From: an uncultured Verrucomicrobia subdivision 3 bacterium | Lineage (GTDB): Bacteria; Verrucomicrobiota; Verrucomicrobiia; Limisphaerales; UBA11358 | DNA length: 37,248 nt | Reading direction: 5' to 3' | Assembly (NCBI GenBank): GCA_903895255.1 | Contig: CAITTG010000053.1 | Span: 1 to 37,248 of the forward strand | Shown: positions 14,501 to 23,481 of the stretch, piece by piece | Position numbering within the stretch: position 1 is the stretch's first letter | Layout: the number at the start of each line of letters is the position of its first letter | The notes under the pieces: generated by a model | Told to the model about the DNA's origin: nothing | The model's input: the letters and a program-made list of their open reading frames with translations, nothing else | The model's database searches: none | Made by a program: the position numbers and the translations under genes

Positions 14501-16842
14501 CTCCAGTTGTTCAGACGATCCTTGGCGGCCACAACGTCGAGCCGGGAATAGATGTTGGAAATGGAGGTGCCATCCGGGAACACGGTGCCGGTGAGGCGAT
14601 TCAGGCCGTCCCAGGTGTTGCCGACGGTGACGCCCCGGTCATCGCTGATGCTGGAGGGACTGCCAGCCTGGTAATTGTTGTTGGTGAAGGCGCGGCCGGA
14701 CGGGGAAAGGGTGATGCTTTGCAGCAGGTTAGTCAGGGCAAGGGACGGGTTGAGCCAATAATAATTGAGGTTGATGGTCTCGCCGTCCGGCAGTTGCACG
14801 CCGGTCAAGTTGTACGTGTTGTACGTCGTGTCCCAGCTCAGGGAGGTAGTCTGGCCGAGGGCATTGGTTATGGCGGTGATTTGGTGGTAGCCGTTGTAGC
14901 CCACCGTGACGGATTGGCCCACCGAGTTGCTGATGGTGGTGAGGTCCACGCCGTTGGCCGCGTATTCAAACCAGTTGGTGAGTTCGCCCACAGCGCCATT
15001 GGGGAGGGAGTAACTGGATTCGTGATCGGAAACCAGGCCGTTGCCCAGTGGCTGGATGGGGTAAAAATGATAGGTGGTGAACTGGCTGGTGCCATCCGGC
15101 AGGACTTGGGCGACGCAACCAACCTGAGGGTCGCTGCCCAGGGTTTCATAAATTTCGCCGGGATAGCTGTACCAGGTACGCAAGCCGACAATGTTGCCAG
15201 CCGCATCGGGCGAGGGATCGCGATCACTGGACATGGATTCGGTGAGGGAAATATCATCTGAACCCAGCAGCAACCAGTGCTTTAATTCCGCTTTGTTGTA
15301 GTCGTTGGTGGTCAGCGTTGAAAGTGCCGCGCCCAAGGATTGGGAGCCGAAGGCGGACTGCGCGGTGGATGACAAGTCGGCGAATTGTTTCCGGCCCCAG
15401 TGAAAGGTATTGCGGTAGGTCAAGGCGTTATGACCGGCAACCCCATTGGCGCCATCATCGAACGATTGCCCGGGAACAGTGGGCGAGTTTGCGGTTGAGG
15501 AAACGAAAGTGTTGGTGTGCTGATACAAAAATAGCTGATGCGCACTGGCCGGCTCAGCAACAAAGAGCGCGCGCTGGATGTAACCATCGGTGACGGAGGA
15601 ATCATGGGTTTGGTAATAGCTAAAGGCGGTCGTTCCATAAGGGGTGGTGAGACTGGTCATCCAACCGGCAGAGGCGGCGCTGACAATTTCTGACCCGCAG
15701 GGGTAGATATTGTTGCTGGAATCCAGGCAGTACACCGGATTGGTCACGAGCACGCCGGCCTGGTATTGGAAAGCGTTGCTGATGCCAGCCGCGTCCGTAA
15801 TGTTGGTTAGCAAACCGCTGGCGTTATAGCGCAACGTGGTATTCCGGCCATAGGGGTCGTCAATTGCCGACAATTGGAAGGCGGTGCCGGAAGTATATTG
15901 GAAAATATTTGTGCGACCGTCGGGGTCCACCACATACTTAATCCGGTAACTTGACTGAGAGCCGGTGGTTTCCGGTTCGTATCCAAGTTGGGTAATCCGG
16001 CCTTGGGGATCAATGCTCTGGGTCAAGAAGGCATGAGCAGCCGCGTAAGCTACAGTTTTTGAAAAACTATGCGGATAAACACAGAATCCGTAATTGTTTT
16101 TACTGCCATCGGGATAGATGATTTGAAACCCGTCAGTTTGCGAGCCGCCCCAATAAATGCCATGGGCATCGGCCACTGGATTTAAACTGGCAGTGGGATA
16201 GCCCGAAGGTGACGAAGGCTTCAAAAGCGCCTGGCTTTTCGGATCCCGCAGCGAGGCCACACCATTGGTAAAATAATAATATTGGACGCCGCCCTGGGGT
16301 GTAAAAACGAAGGCCTCGTAACCGTACTTAAACGGCGGGTAGGAATTACCGTGGAAAGCGACCACCGAATTTTCCCAGACCGTATCCCAAAACACAATGT
16401 CAGTCATCCAACTATGTGCCCAAGCGGCATTGGTGCCGCAACTGCGAGCATATTTTAGGTAATAGTCGTCCAGGCCATGGGTGTAAGAGGGGCTTAAACC
16501 CGTAGTGTAATAATTAGGCACTTCGTCGGCACCGGGCAGTCCTGTGCGCTGCATATAATAAAAACGGAAGTCCATCTCCTTCCCGGAGGACATGGGGTAG
16601 CTCAAGGGAGTGTCCGAAACGGTCAGGCTGATGTAAGGTTCGCTCACCCACCATTCCGGCATGCCGTGATGCAGGCATGGACATTGTGCTTCAGCATATC
16701 CTCCCAATCCTGGATTGCACTGATTGCATCCCATGTTGTGCCAATCGTGAATGCGTGCCGAAGCACAGGCACCGGCCAAGGTTGAATGAGGTATCAGGAA
16801 AAACATCCAAGCGACCGCCAGCCAATAGCATTTGGTTTTCAT
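11506..16842 (-). CDS. giant secreted Rhs/YD-repeat polymorphic toxin with C-terminal tip
   Basis: The 1778-residue protein begins with a Sec signal peptide (residues 1-23), then a Cys-rich segment with CxxC at 39-42 and CPC at 54-56, and the conserved lead-in GMPEWWVSEPYISL. Dozens of YD repeats (such as YDNVGNLKTINYGALSNGYA) fill about residues 270-1500 and would form the hollow beta shell of Rhs proteins. The Rhs core signature LYNPYGKLLGQWG...FRGYEPNFQRFLSQDP is followed by NFVDPLG near residue 1559-1565. A long Gly/Ala-rich glycine-zipper hinge spans about 1566-1645. After a Pro-rich linker comes a tip of roughly 95 residues (from about 1684) with SNPHGGPKHNAAID, a helix, NRPDLQYDL and HYNFEYDN. 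The D/E spacing suggests, but does not prove, a PD-(D/E)XK-like nuclease. It starts 6 bp after the LamG gene and overlaps the putative immunity gene. Confidence 0.9.
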   Translation of the reverse strand: MKTKCYWLAVAWMFFLIPHSTLAGACASARIHDWHNMGCNQCNPGLGGYAEAQCPCLHHGMPEWWVSEPYISLTVSDTPLSYPMSSGKEMDFRFYYMQRTGLPGADEVPNYYTTGLSPSYTHGLDDYYLKYARSCGTNAAWAHSWMTDIVFWDTVWENSVVAFHGNSYPPFKYGYEAFVFTPQGGVQYYYFTNGVASLRDPKSQALLKPSSPSGYPTASLNPVADAHGIYWGGSQTDGFQIIYPDGSKNNYGFCVYPHSFSKTVAYAAAHAFLTQSIDPQGRITQLGYEPETTGSQSSYRIKYVVDPDGRTNIFQYTSGTAFQLSAIDDPYGRNTTLRYNASGLLTNITDAAGISNAFQYQAGVLVTNPVYCLDSSNNIYPCGSEIVSAASAGWMTSLTTPYGTTAFSYYQTHDSSVTDGYIQRALFVAEPASAHQLFLYQHTNTFVSSTANSPTVPGQSFDDGANGVAGHNALTYRNTFHWGRKQFADLSSTAQSAFGSQSLGAALSTLTTNDYNKAELKHWLLLGSDDISLTESMSSDRDPSPDAAGNIVGLRTWYSYPGEIYETLGSDPQVGCVAQVLPDGTSQFTTYHFYPIQPLGNGLVSDHESSYSLPNGAVGELTNWFEYAANGVDLTTISNSVGQSVTVGYNGYHQITAITNALGQTTSLSWDTTYNTYNLTGVQLPDGETINLNYYWLNPSLALTNLLQSITLSPSGRAFTNNNYQAGSPSSISDDRGVTVGNTWDGLNRLTGTVFPDGTSISNIYSRLDVVAAKDRLNNWSYFSYDGLDHLLVTTNANSAVTTYSWCGCGSLTQIIDALNNTNTLNYDNQGNLTSINYADGSSWTWQYDLAGRMVYAADGLGRALQFAYNNQGLPTTVTSAAGVLRQTIYDAVNRPVSVTDANGITLTNQYDLINELLQRTWPDGISESFGYSPAGLIAYTNRDGQRTLYGRDGAGRLTAVTNANQEHIDYAYDSLNNITSLLDGLNHTTYWQYNQYGWLTNQVDGRGSNVLRYAYNANGWVTNRWTPQNGNAGYTYDNVGNLKTINYGALSNGYAYDALNRLTNLVDAVGTNTWTYTPVGQLASETSPWAGSTVTNTYTQGLRTSLSILQSGGAWTQSYSYDAQWRLTSLTSPAGAFGYTYGFQPASALVTAITLPNAANINNSYDSLARLRSTALVNYWGHILDAATYIPDPLGLRTNLVRNLGLTSSTVTIGYDNLGQLTSWSGAETSGGLLRQNEQLGFAYDAAHNLNIRTNGALLQTFNVDAANELTGVSRSGTFTETGATPAPVTNLFVNGQSAQLYGDFTFARTNLALLNGNNTFTNVALFAYTNFVTNTFTVNLPANVSLAFDYNGNLTNDGTRIFNYDQENQLTNILIPGQWQSSFAYDGLHRRRIARDYTWTNSAWLLTTEVRYICDGRLAIQERDTNGNPLVTYTRGLDLSGNINGAGGIGGLLARTDTNGSTYYHADGNGNITALMDGNENIVARYLYNPYGKLLGQWGPMANANVMEFSSMPQRRGITLYPFRGYEPNFQRFLSQDPASVGGGINFYRYAINSPLNFVDPLGLNALGAFAGSDLGGTIGSYVGGFAGGLAGELGGGAAGTAAEPGAGTIAGGLAGAAAAADIGADVGGTIGSYLGGKLGDLLTGDDAGASSPSLSIPDATVNKPAIPTPTLMCKSKSPPPNNGKSNPHGGPKHNAAIDSKAAEARAAGAENIRKNQAQTDADGNKVGDNRPDLQYDLDGTHYNFEYDNTDAGSQAHQQVLPGNDPNAINEFNILP

Positions 16843-16848
16843 CTGATT

Positions 16849-18339
16849 TTAAGGGATGCCAGCGGTGCTGTTGGGTGTGCTAACCCATATGGTGAAGCCT
16901 TCCGGAACCTTGGGGTTGGTGCCGTATCGATATTCCTGATAATTCAACAAACCATCCTGATCGGGGTCTTGCGTGGGCAGGCCTGAGGTCAGTGGGATGA
17001 GAGCATTTTCGGCGTACCAAGCATAAGGTACACCGAAGGAATCAACTTGTGAAGCCTCTGGGCTTATTTGTAATACCAATTGTTCGTAAGCGTCCGTGAG
17101 GGCATTTGTGCTGTAAAATTGTGGTGTGCCGAGGAGCAGGAAACAGGCGTTGTTGGGGAGATTGGTGAGTTTATAAGTTTTGCACTGATATCCCTGCCCC
17201 ATCCACGTCCAAGGCTGGTTGGGCGAGCCAAAACTTAACTGGGAATTGGCGAAAACATCATAAGGAACTCCTGGGAGGCCTCCCTCAATTGAGAACTGAA
17301 CGTTCATGTTGCCGCTGCTGGTCACCGCCGTGGTCACATTGGTAAGCCAAATATCATAGGTGTTTGAACCGCTGGTGCAAATGGACGCCACACCCACATA
17401 TTGCAAAGCTCCCTGTCCAGTAATCACATCATACGAGGAGGTATAACTAGGGGTTGAAGCGGCTTGGGAAAAGTTGGCCCGATTTAACGGGTTGCCGTAA
17501 TAATAAATGGAATAAATGGTGTAGGTGCTGGCGATGGTGTCAGCGTCCAAAGGCGCATTGTAGGTGTAGAGATCGTCCATCATCCCCTGCGCCTGATAAA
17601 TGCCATTGCTGTCGCTCCCCACAAAAAACCCGTTGGCCAGGGCGAGCGGTCCCGGATAATTGGTAATGGGTGGGCCGTTGGTGGCCAGGACGCCGTCCAG
17701 GTACAGGGCGGTGTTGGTGGCGGAGTAGGTGAAAGCGAGGAAGTGCCAGTAATTGCTGGTCCAGGCGATGGGGGCGGTGACGTAGGTGCAAAAATTGCTG
17801 GAGGAATCGTTGGTTTGGGCGGAGAAATAGACATTGGCCCCGACATCATCCACGTAGAGGCTCCAGAGGCCGAAACTGGAATCCGGCGTGTAACCGCCGA
17901 CTTCCAGCAGGCGGCCCCATTCGCCTGGCCCGGAGCCGCCTTGGTTGGTGCCGGCCCAGGCGGGGGCAAACCAGAAGGTGACGCTGCCGGCATCCACGGT
18001 GAGGTTGGTCGCCCCATTGGTTTCCACGACATTATATCGCAGCCAGGCGGGGTTCGTGCTGTTGAGCACGAGGGCAGAGCCGTCGCCCAGTTCCGATGCG
18101 TTCAAATTGGTGAAGGAGACTGGGAAATGGCCCTGGTCGCTGGTCCAGTTGGTGGTGTCATTAAAGGACCAAGAGGCCAAGGGGGTGTAGGTTGGGTCAT
18201 TGGTGCCAGGCGGAGCAAGGGACACGGCTTGGGCCACATTGGCCAGGAGACCAAAGAGCAACACGGCGACGAGCAACGGCCCGGGCAACGCACGGGGTGA
18301 ATAGGAGAGGAAAACCGGACCTATGGTGTGCGTCTTCAT
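16849..18339 (-). CDS. secreted LamG/concanavalin-like protein with calcium-binding-type repeat, partner gene of Rhs
   Basis: The 496-residue protein has a signal peptide (LLVAVLLFGLLANVAQA, cut near residue 38). Residues about 50-280 look like a LamG/concanavalin A-type jelly-roll, with ASWSFNDTTNW, VTFWFAPAW, YWHFLAFTYSATNTALYLDG and MMDDLYTYNAPLD. A middle beta-rich domain follows. Near residues 455-475 is one EF-hand/TSP3-like loop, DPDQDGLLNYQEYRYGTNP, likely binding calcium. The protein ends FTIWVSTPNSTAGIP. It heads the operon, 6 bp before the Rhs start. I infer it is secreted with, or anchors or displays, the Rhs protein. No catalytic motif is seen. Confidence 0.8.
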   Translation of the reverse strand: MKTHTIGPVFLSYSPRALPGPLLVAVLLFGLLANVAQAVSLAPPGTNDPTYTPLASWSFNDTTNWTSDQGHFPVSFTNLNASELGDGSALVLNSTNPAWLRYNVVETNGATNLTVDAGSVTFWFAPAWAGTNQGGSGPGEWGRLLEVGGYTPDSSFGLWSLYVDDVGANVYFSAQTNDSSSNFCTYVTAPIAWTSNYWHFLAFTYSATNTALYLDGVLATNGPPITNYPGPLALANGFFVGSDSNGIYQAQGMMDDLYTYNAPLDADTIASTYTIYSIYYYGNPLNRANFSQAASTPSYTSSYDVITGQGALQYVGVASICTSGSNTYDIWLTNVTTAVTSSGNMNVQFSIEGGLPGVPYDVFANSQLSFGSPNQPWTWMGQGYQCKTYKLTNLPNNACFLLLGTPQFYSTNALTDAYEQLVLQISPEASQVDSFGVPYAWYAENALIPLTSGLPTQDPDQDGLLNYQEYRYGTNPKVPEGFTIWVSTPNSTAGIP

Positions 18340-18578
18340 AAGTTTTGATCGCTAATCCATGCTGAACCTCCTCATGGTGACAGCTTTGCAGTGCCAGACA
18401 AGCGACATTTACGTGACAGGGAAGGATGGGCGGCGAGGGCGGACGGAAAAAGTGGCCGGGCGCAGGGTGAGGGGACCGGTTCAAATGAAGATGCTTGTGC
18501 TCGCAGGAAACAAAAAACCGCGCTTATTGCAGCTATGTTTTGCCATTCGGCGCGCAACCATTTATAAAAACAGCACGC

Positions 18579-21500
18579 ATGAGTTCAACCACGCATCATC
18601 ACAAATCCGCCGAGAAGTCGAAACCCGGGGTCATCCGCCCGTTTCAGAAGTTGCTCGCGGCCAATCGCAGCGAAATTGCCATTCGCATTTTCCGCGCGGG
18701 CACGGAGCTTAATTTGCGCACCGTGGCCATGTACGCCCAGGAGGACCGGTTCTGCCTGCACCGTTTCAAGGCGGATGAGGCTTATCTCATCGGTCAGGGG
18801 AAGGGGCCGGTCGCGGCGTATCTGGACATTGAAAGCATTATCACCATGGCCAGGGAAAAGGGCGTGGATGCCATTCATCCGGGCTACGGCTTTCTCTCGG
18901 AAAACGCGCATTTCGCCCGGGCCTGCGCGGCGGCGGGCATGGCTTTTGTGGGGCCCCGGCCGGAGTTGCTGGAGATGATGGGCGACAAAACCGCCGCGCG
19001 CGCCCTGGCGCAGCGCATCAATGTCCCCACCCTGCCCGGCAATGAGGACCCGATTTCAGATCGCGAGGAGGCGATGAAAGCCGCCAAACAGATCGGCTTC
19101 CCGCTGATCATCAAGGCGGCCTTTGGCGGGGGCGGCCGAGGGATGCGGGTGGTGCAGAAGGCGGCGGACCTCGCCGGACTATTGGATGAGGCGCAGTCCG
19201 AGGCCGAGCGCGCGTTCGGCAACCCGGCGGTCTTCCTGGAAAAATACATTCCCCGCGCCAAGCATATTGAGGTGCAAATCCTGGGCGACCAGCACGGCAA
19301 TGTCATTCACCTCCACGAGCGCGATTGCTCAGTGCAGCGCCGCCATCAAAAGGTGATCGAAGTGGCCCCGAGCTTTGGCCTGCCGGAGCATATCATCAAG
19401 GAATTGTGCGAGGCCGCCGCCCGCATGGCCAAGGCGATTCGTTACGACAACGCCGGGACCATTGAATTCCTCTACGACTTGGACAAGCACGAATGGTTTT
19501 TCATCGAGATGAACCCGCGCATCCAGGTGGAGCACACGGTCACCGAGGTGATCACCGGTCTGGACCTCGTGCGCGCGCAGATTTTGATTGCCCAGGGCCA
19601 TGAACTGCACGGGCCGGTGGTGGGCATGCCCGTCCAGGACCAGATTCCCCGCAACGGCTATGCCATTCAATGCCGCGTGACCACCGAGGACCCGGAGAAC
19701 AAATTCATGCCGGATTACGGCAAGATTCTCGCTTACCGCTCCCCCGGCGGCTTTGGCATACGGCTGGACGGCGGCATGGGTTACGACGGCTCGATCATCA
19801 CGCCTTTTTATGATTCGCTGCTGGTCAAGGCCATTGCCAGCGCCCAGACCTACGAAATCGCCATGCACCGCATGCACCGGGCGTTGTCCGAGTTCCGCAT
19901 CCGGGGGGTGAAGACGAATATTCCGTTCCTGGAAAACGTCATCAACCACGAAAAATTCCGCACCGGGCAAGCGACCACCACGTTGATTGACACCTCGCCG
20001 GAGTTGTTCCAGTTCAAGTCCAAGCGGGACCGCGCGACGAAGCTACTGAATTTCCTGGGCAATGTCATTGTGAACGGCAACCCGCACGCCAAGGGTTACA
20101 AGCCGGAGAAACCATTGATCATGGCCCAGCCGGTGGCGTTTGACCACAAACTCGCGCCGCCGCCCGGCACCCGGGATTTGCTGCTCAAGCTCGGCCCGAC
20201 GAAATTCGCGGAATGGACCCGGAAACAAAAGCGCCTGCTCATCACCGACACCACGTTGCGCGATGCTCATCAGTCGCTCATGGCCACCCGGGTGCGCACG
20301 TATGACATGCTGGCGGTGGCCGATGCCCTGGCGCGACGTTCGGCCGGGCTGTTCTCCCTGGAACTGTGGGGCGGCGCAACCTTTGACACGTCCATGCGGT
20401 TTCTGCATGAGGATCCGTGGGACCGCCTGCGGCAGTTGCGAGCCCGCATACCCAACATTTGTTTCCAGATGCTCTTTCGCGGCTCGAACGCCGTGGGTTA
20501 CTCCAATTATCCGGAAAACGTGGTGGCTGGTTTCGTCAAGCACGCGGCAGCCTCGGGCATCGACATCTTCCGGATTTTTGACTCTTTGAATTATACGCCG
20601 AACCTCCGGGTGGCCATGGATGCGGTGCAGGAAACCCATGCGGTCTGTGAGGCGGCGGTGTGTTACACCGGGGATATTCTGGACCCGAAACGCGACAAGT
20701 ATTCGCTCAAATATTATGTGAAGCTCGCGAAGGAGCTGGAGAAGATGGGCGCGCACATGCTGGCGATCAAGGACATGGCGGGGCTGTGCCGTCCGCCGGC
20801 GGCGAAGGTGCTGGTGAAGGCGCTGCGCGAGGCGGTGGGCATTCCCGTGCATTTTCACACGCACGACACGGCGGGCACGCAGGCGGCGGCCATCTTGCAG
20901 GCCAGCGAGGCCGGCGTGGACGTGGTGGACCTGGCGCTTTCCAGCATGAGCGGGAGCACGAGCCAGCCGAATTTGAATTCCATCGTGGCGGCCTTGCAGC
21001 ACACCCCGCGCGACACCGGCCTGGACCTCGACACGCTGAATGAATTCGGCGATTACTGGGAGCGCGTGCGGGAATATTATCATCCCTTCGACACCGCCCC
21101 GAAGACCGGCAGCGCCGAGGTTTATCTGCATGAAATGCCCGGTGGCCAGTACACCAACCTCAAGGAGCAGGCCGCGAGCATGGGCGTCTCCCATCGCTGG
21201 CCGGAAATCGCCCGCACGTATGCGGAGGTCAACCAATTGTTTGGCGACATCGTGAAAGTCACGCCGTCAAGCAAGGTGGTGGGCGACATGGCGTTGTTTC
21301 TTTTTAGCCGCGGCGTGAAGCCGGCGGACGTGGTGAATCTGGAACCGGGCGGACAGGGGTTCCCGGATTCGGTGGTGGACATGCTCAGTGGCGGCTTGGG
21401 CTGGCCGGAAAACGGCTGGCCGGAGGAACTCCAGAAAGTCGTGCTTGGACCCGAACGGGCGGCGCAGGCCTGCAAGGATTTTGCCAAAGGCATCATTCCC

Positions 21501-22109
21501 GGCGCCGTGGCCACACCCGCCGATCTGGACAAAATCCGCGCGGACCTGACCGCCACGCTCAAGCGCGTCTGCACCGAGGATGACCTGTATTCGTACCTGA
21601 TGTATCCGCAGGTGTTTAACGACTTCACCAAAATCCAGAAGGAATACAGCGATGTCAGCGTGCTGCCGTCCCATGCCTTCTTTTATGGTCTGCGCCGGGG
21701 CGAGGAAATCAACGTGGCCATCGAGGCCGGCAAGTCGCTGATCATCAAATTGGTCAACGTCAGCGAGCCGGACAAGGACGGTCGCCGGACGATCTCCTAT
21801 GAGTTGAACGGCATGACCCGTGAGGCGCTGATCGCGGACAAGAAAATCGCGCCCTCGGCCAAGACCCGTCCGAAGGCGGACATCAACGATCCGAACCAGA
21901 TCGCCGCGCCCATCCCCGGCCTGATCGCGTCCATCTCGGTAAGCGTGGGCCACAAGGTGGCCAAGGGCGAGAAACTCTTGATGATGGAGGCCATGAAAAT
22001 GCAAACCACCGTCTACGCCGCCACCGATGGCGTGGTGGAAGCGATCAATGCCAGTGTGGGTGAAACGGTGGAGAGCAAGGATTTGCTCATTAAGATTCGG
22101 GCGACGTGA
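18579..22109 (+). CDS. pyc: pyruvate carboxylase, single-chain
   Basis: This biotin enzyme carboxylates pyruvate to oxaloacetate with ATP and bicarbonate, refilling the TCA cycle. The 1176-residue order is typical. A biotin carboxylase domain covers about 20-480 (KLLAANRSEIAIRIFRA, FGGGGRGMRVV, FIEMNPRIQVEHTVTE). The carboxyltransferase covers about 540-830 (TTLRDAHQSLMATRVRT, ELWGGATFDTSMRFLHEDPW, MLFRGSNAVGYSNYP, HTHDTAGTQ), then the PYC/OADA domain. The biotinyl domain has EAMKMQT with the biotinylated Lys near residue 1140. The ATG at 18579 is chosen over upstream frame extension because MSSTTHHHKSAEKSK leads straight into the domain; a TTG at 18495 is also in frame. The gene stands alone, divergent from the LamG-Rhs operon. 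Confidence 0.96.
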   Translation: MSSTTHHHKSAEKSKPGVIRPFQKLLAANRSEIAIRIFRAGTELNLRTVAMYAQEDRFCLHRFKADEAYLIGQGKGPVAAYLDIESIITMAREKGVDAIHPGYGFLSENAHFARACAAAGMAFVGPRPELLEMMGDKTAARALAQRINVPTLPGNEDPISDREEAMKAAKQIGFPLIIKAAFGGGGRGMRVVQKAADLAGLLDEAQSEAERAFGNPAVFLEKYIPRAKHIEVQILGDQHGNVIHLHERDCSVQRRHQKVIEVAPSFGLPEHIIKELCEAAARMAKAIRYDNAGTIEFLYDLDKHEWFFIEMNPRIQVEHTVTEVITGLDLVRAQILIAQGHELHGPVVGMPVQDQIPRNGYAIQCRVTTEDPENKFMPDYGKILAYRSPGGFGIRLDGGMGYDGSIITPFYDSLLVKAIASAQTYEIAMHRMHRALSEFRIRGVKTNIPFLENVINHEKFRTGQATTTLIDTSPELFQFKSKRDRATKLLNFLGNVIVNGNPHAKGYKPEKPLIMAQPVAFDHKLAPPPGTRDLLLKLGPTKFAEWTRKQKRLLITDTTLRDAHQSLMATRVRTYDMLAVADALARRSAGLFSLELWGGATFDTSMRFLHEDPWDRLRQLRARIPNICFQMLFRGSNAVGYSNYPENVVAGFVKHAAASGIDIFRIFDSLNYTPNLRVAMDAVQETHAVCEAAVCYTGDILDPKRDKYSLKYYVKLAKELEKMGAHMLAIKDMAGLCRPPAAKVLVKALREAVGIPVHFHTHDTAGTQAAAILQASEAGVDVVDLALSSMSGSTSQPNLNSIVAALQHTPRDTGLDLDTLNEFGDYWERVREYYHPFDTAPKTGSAEVYLHEMPGGQYTNLKEQAASMGVSHRWPEIARTYAEVNQLFGDIVKVTPSSKVVGDMALFLFSRGVKPADVVNLEPGGQGFPDSVVDMLSGGLGWPENGWPEELQKVVLGPERAAQACKDFAKGIIPGAVATPADLDKIRADLTATLKRVCTEDDLYSYLMYPQVFNDFTKIQKEYSDVSVLPSHAFFYGLRRGEEINVAIEAGKSLIIKLVNVSEPDKDGRRTISYELNGMTREALIADKKIAPSAKTRPKADINDPNQIAAPIPGLIASISVSVGHKVAKGEKLLMMEAMKMQTTVYAATDGVVEAINASVGETVESKDLLIKIRAT

Positions 22110-22494
22110 GGGTTTGATGATGAAAACAGCGTGGGATGGTGCTGACACGATCCAGTTTTCCAGAATCTTCTGGCAGTTTAACGTTGCTGCCAACGGACCG
22201 AAGGTTGGGGGCAAAAGGGGCAGTTCAAGCGTCGCGACGCGACGCAAGACCGCTTTGGGACATTCATTCCGTGGGCTGAAGCCACACGGCTACCATCGCA
22301 AAGTCGCTCCGCGACTGCCGGACGCCCTGGTTCGTTGGCTCAAAAAACCAACGTTTTGTTGGCTGGCGTCTGCGCCCGAAGGGCAACTCGCAGGCACCTC
22401 AACTTCCGGTGACCATTGGCATTTGAACGGTCTGCCGATTGGGAAATCGGCGCTACCACCGCGCACTCCTAAATCGGGGGCGCGTTACCGTAGC
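22110..22494. other. intergenic stretch dominated by short hairpins
   Basis: This 385-bp gap between pyruvate carboxylase and the GH43 gene is open in the GH43 frame, but its translation (tryptophan/arginine-rich, no signal peptide) does not look like protein. Most of it is the hairpin cluster described separately. No promoter stands out. Confidence 0.55.
22229..22451. repeat. cluster of short perfect inverted repeats
   Basis: Within about 220 bp lie a 12-bp perfect palindrome GCGTCGCGACGC (22229-22240) and several hairpins: AGTCGC/GCGACT (22302-22316), outer GACGCC/GGCGTC (22321-22326 with 22365-22370), CCAAC/GTTGG (22348-22362), GCCC/GGGC (22374-22384), and GCCGATT/AATCGGC with a 4-nt loop (22434-22451). 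A GTGG...CCAC arm lies at 22271-22285. The style matches the smaller element at 7443-7512, though the sequences differ. Confidence 0.6.
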
Positions 22495-23481
22495 ATGGTC
22501 TGCCTCCCGTGGCTCGCATGGGCCCCCCTGCTCTGGCTTTGCCTGTTCACGCTCAGCATCCAAGCCCAGCCGGACCCATTGACCGGCCAGATCTTTATCC
22601 ATGACCCTTCGACTATCGTCCAGGATCAGGGGACTTATTACGTCTTTGGCACCAAACCGGGCATTGCGGTGCGGGCCTCGACAAATCTGGTCGAATGGCA
22701 TGGCGAACCACCCGTGTTTGCACATCCACCCAAGTGGACACTCACGGTGGCCCCGAGATTTGACGGCTATTTCTGGGCACCGGACATCATCCACCAGCAG
22801 GGCAGGTTTTTCCTGTATTATTCCGTCTCGGCGTGGGGCAAGCAAACCTCGGCCATCGGTCTGGCCACCTCACCCACGCTAGACCATACGGCCACCAATT
22901 ACGCCTGGACGGACGCTGGGATGGTGATCCAATCCACCAACGGCAGCCCTTACAACACGATTGACCCCAGTGTCATGCGGGACGCGGACGGATCCCTCTG
23001 GCTCGCCTTTGGATCCTATTGGGAGGGAATATTTCTGACGGCGCTGGATGCGACGACGGGCTTGCGCGCGGCCACGAATGCGCCGGTGTATCACCTGGCC
23101 TGGAATGATTCCATTGAAGCCGCCTGCCTAATGCGGCATGGCACCAATTATTATCTGTTCATGGACTGGGGCCAGTGCTGCCGGGGAACCAACAGCACGT
23201 ACGAGGTCCGCGTGGGCCGCGCCCAAGCCATCACCGGTCCCTATTTTGACCAGGAGGGCAGCGACCTCGCGGCGGGCGGGGGCAGCCGGTTTCTGGGCAA
23301 CGACGGGCGGTACATCGGCCCCGGCCACATCGGAATATTGGAGGCGCGCGGCAGCGAATGGATCAGCTACCACACGTACGACGCGAACTTCCAAGGGCGG
23401 TCCCGGTTGTATATCCGCAAGCTGGACTGGACGGCGGATGGGTGGCCAGTGGCGGGGCAGGCGATTGGGCCGGGGAATTAA
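22495..23481 (+). CDS. GH43 family secreted arabinan endo-1,5-alpha-L-arabinosidase-type glycosidase
   Basis: The 328-residue enzyme is predicted to cut alpha-1,5-arabinan of plant pectin. The five-bladed propeller signature of glycoside hydrolase family 43 is present: IHDPS with general base Asp37, WAPDIIH at 94-100, NTIDPSV with Asp157, and SIEAACL with general acid Glu208. GPGHIGI follows near the C-terminus. A signal peptide (LAWAPLLWLCLFTLSIQAQ) puts it outside the cytoplasm. The ATG at 22495 is the start that gives this signal peptide; the frame stays open much further upstream without meaning. No linked sugar transporter or regulator is adjacent. Confidence 0.88.
   Translation: MVCLPWLAWAPLLWLCLFTLSIQAQPDPLTGQIFIHDPSTIVQDQGTYYVFGTKPGIAVRASTNLVEWHGEPPVFAHPPKWTLTVAPRFDGYFWAPDIIHQQGRFFLYYSVSAWGKQTSAIGLATSPTLDHTATNYAWTDAGMVIQSTNGSPYNTIDPSVMRDADGSLWLAFGSYWEGIFLTALDATTGLRAATNAPVYHLAWNDSIEAACLMRHGTNYYLFMDWGQCCRGTNSTYEVRVGRAQAITGPYFDQEGSDLAAGGGSRFLGNDGRYIGPGHIGILEARGSEWISYHTYDANFQGRSRLYIRKLDWTADGWPVAGQAIGPGN

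Noticed and set aside
20043..21236. 397-residue minus-strand frame inside pyruvate carboxylase
   Set aside because: Antisense shadow of a strongly conserved enzyme.
22027..22494. 156-residue N-terminal extension of the GH43 frame
   Set aside because: It overlaps the end of pyruvate carboxylase and reads through the hairpin cluster; a normal signal peptide begins at the ATG at 22495.
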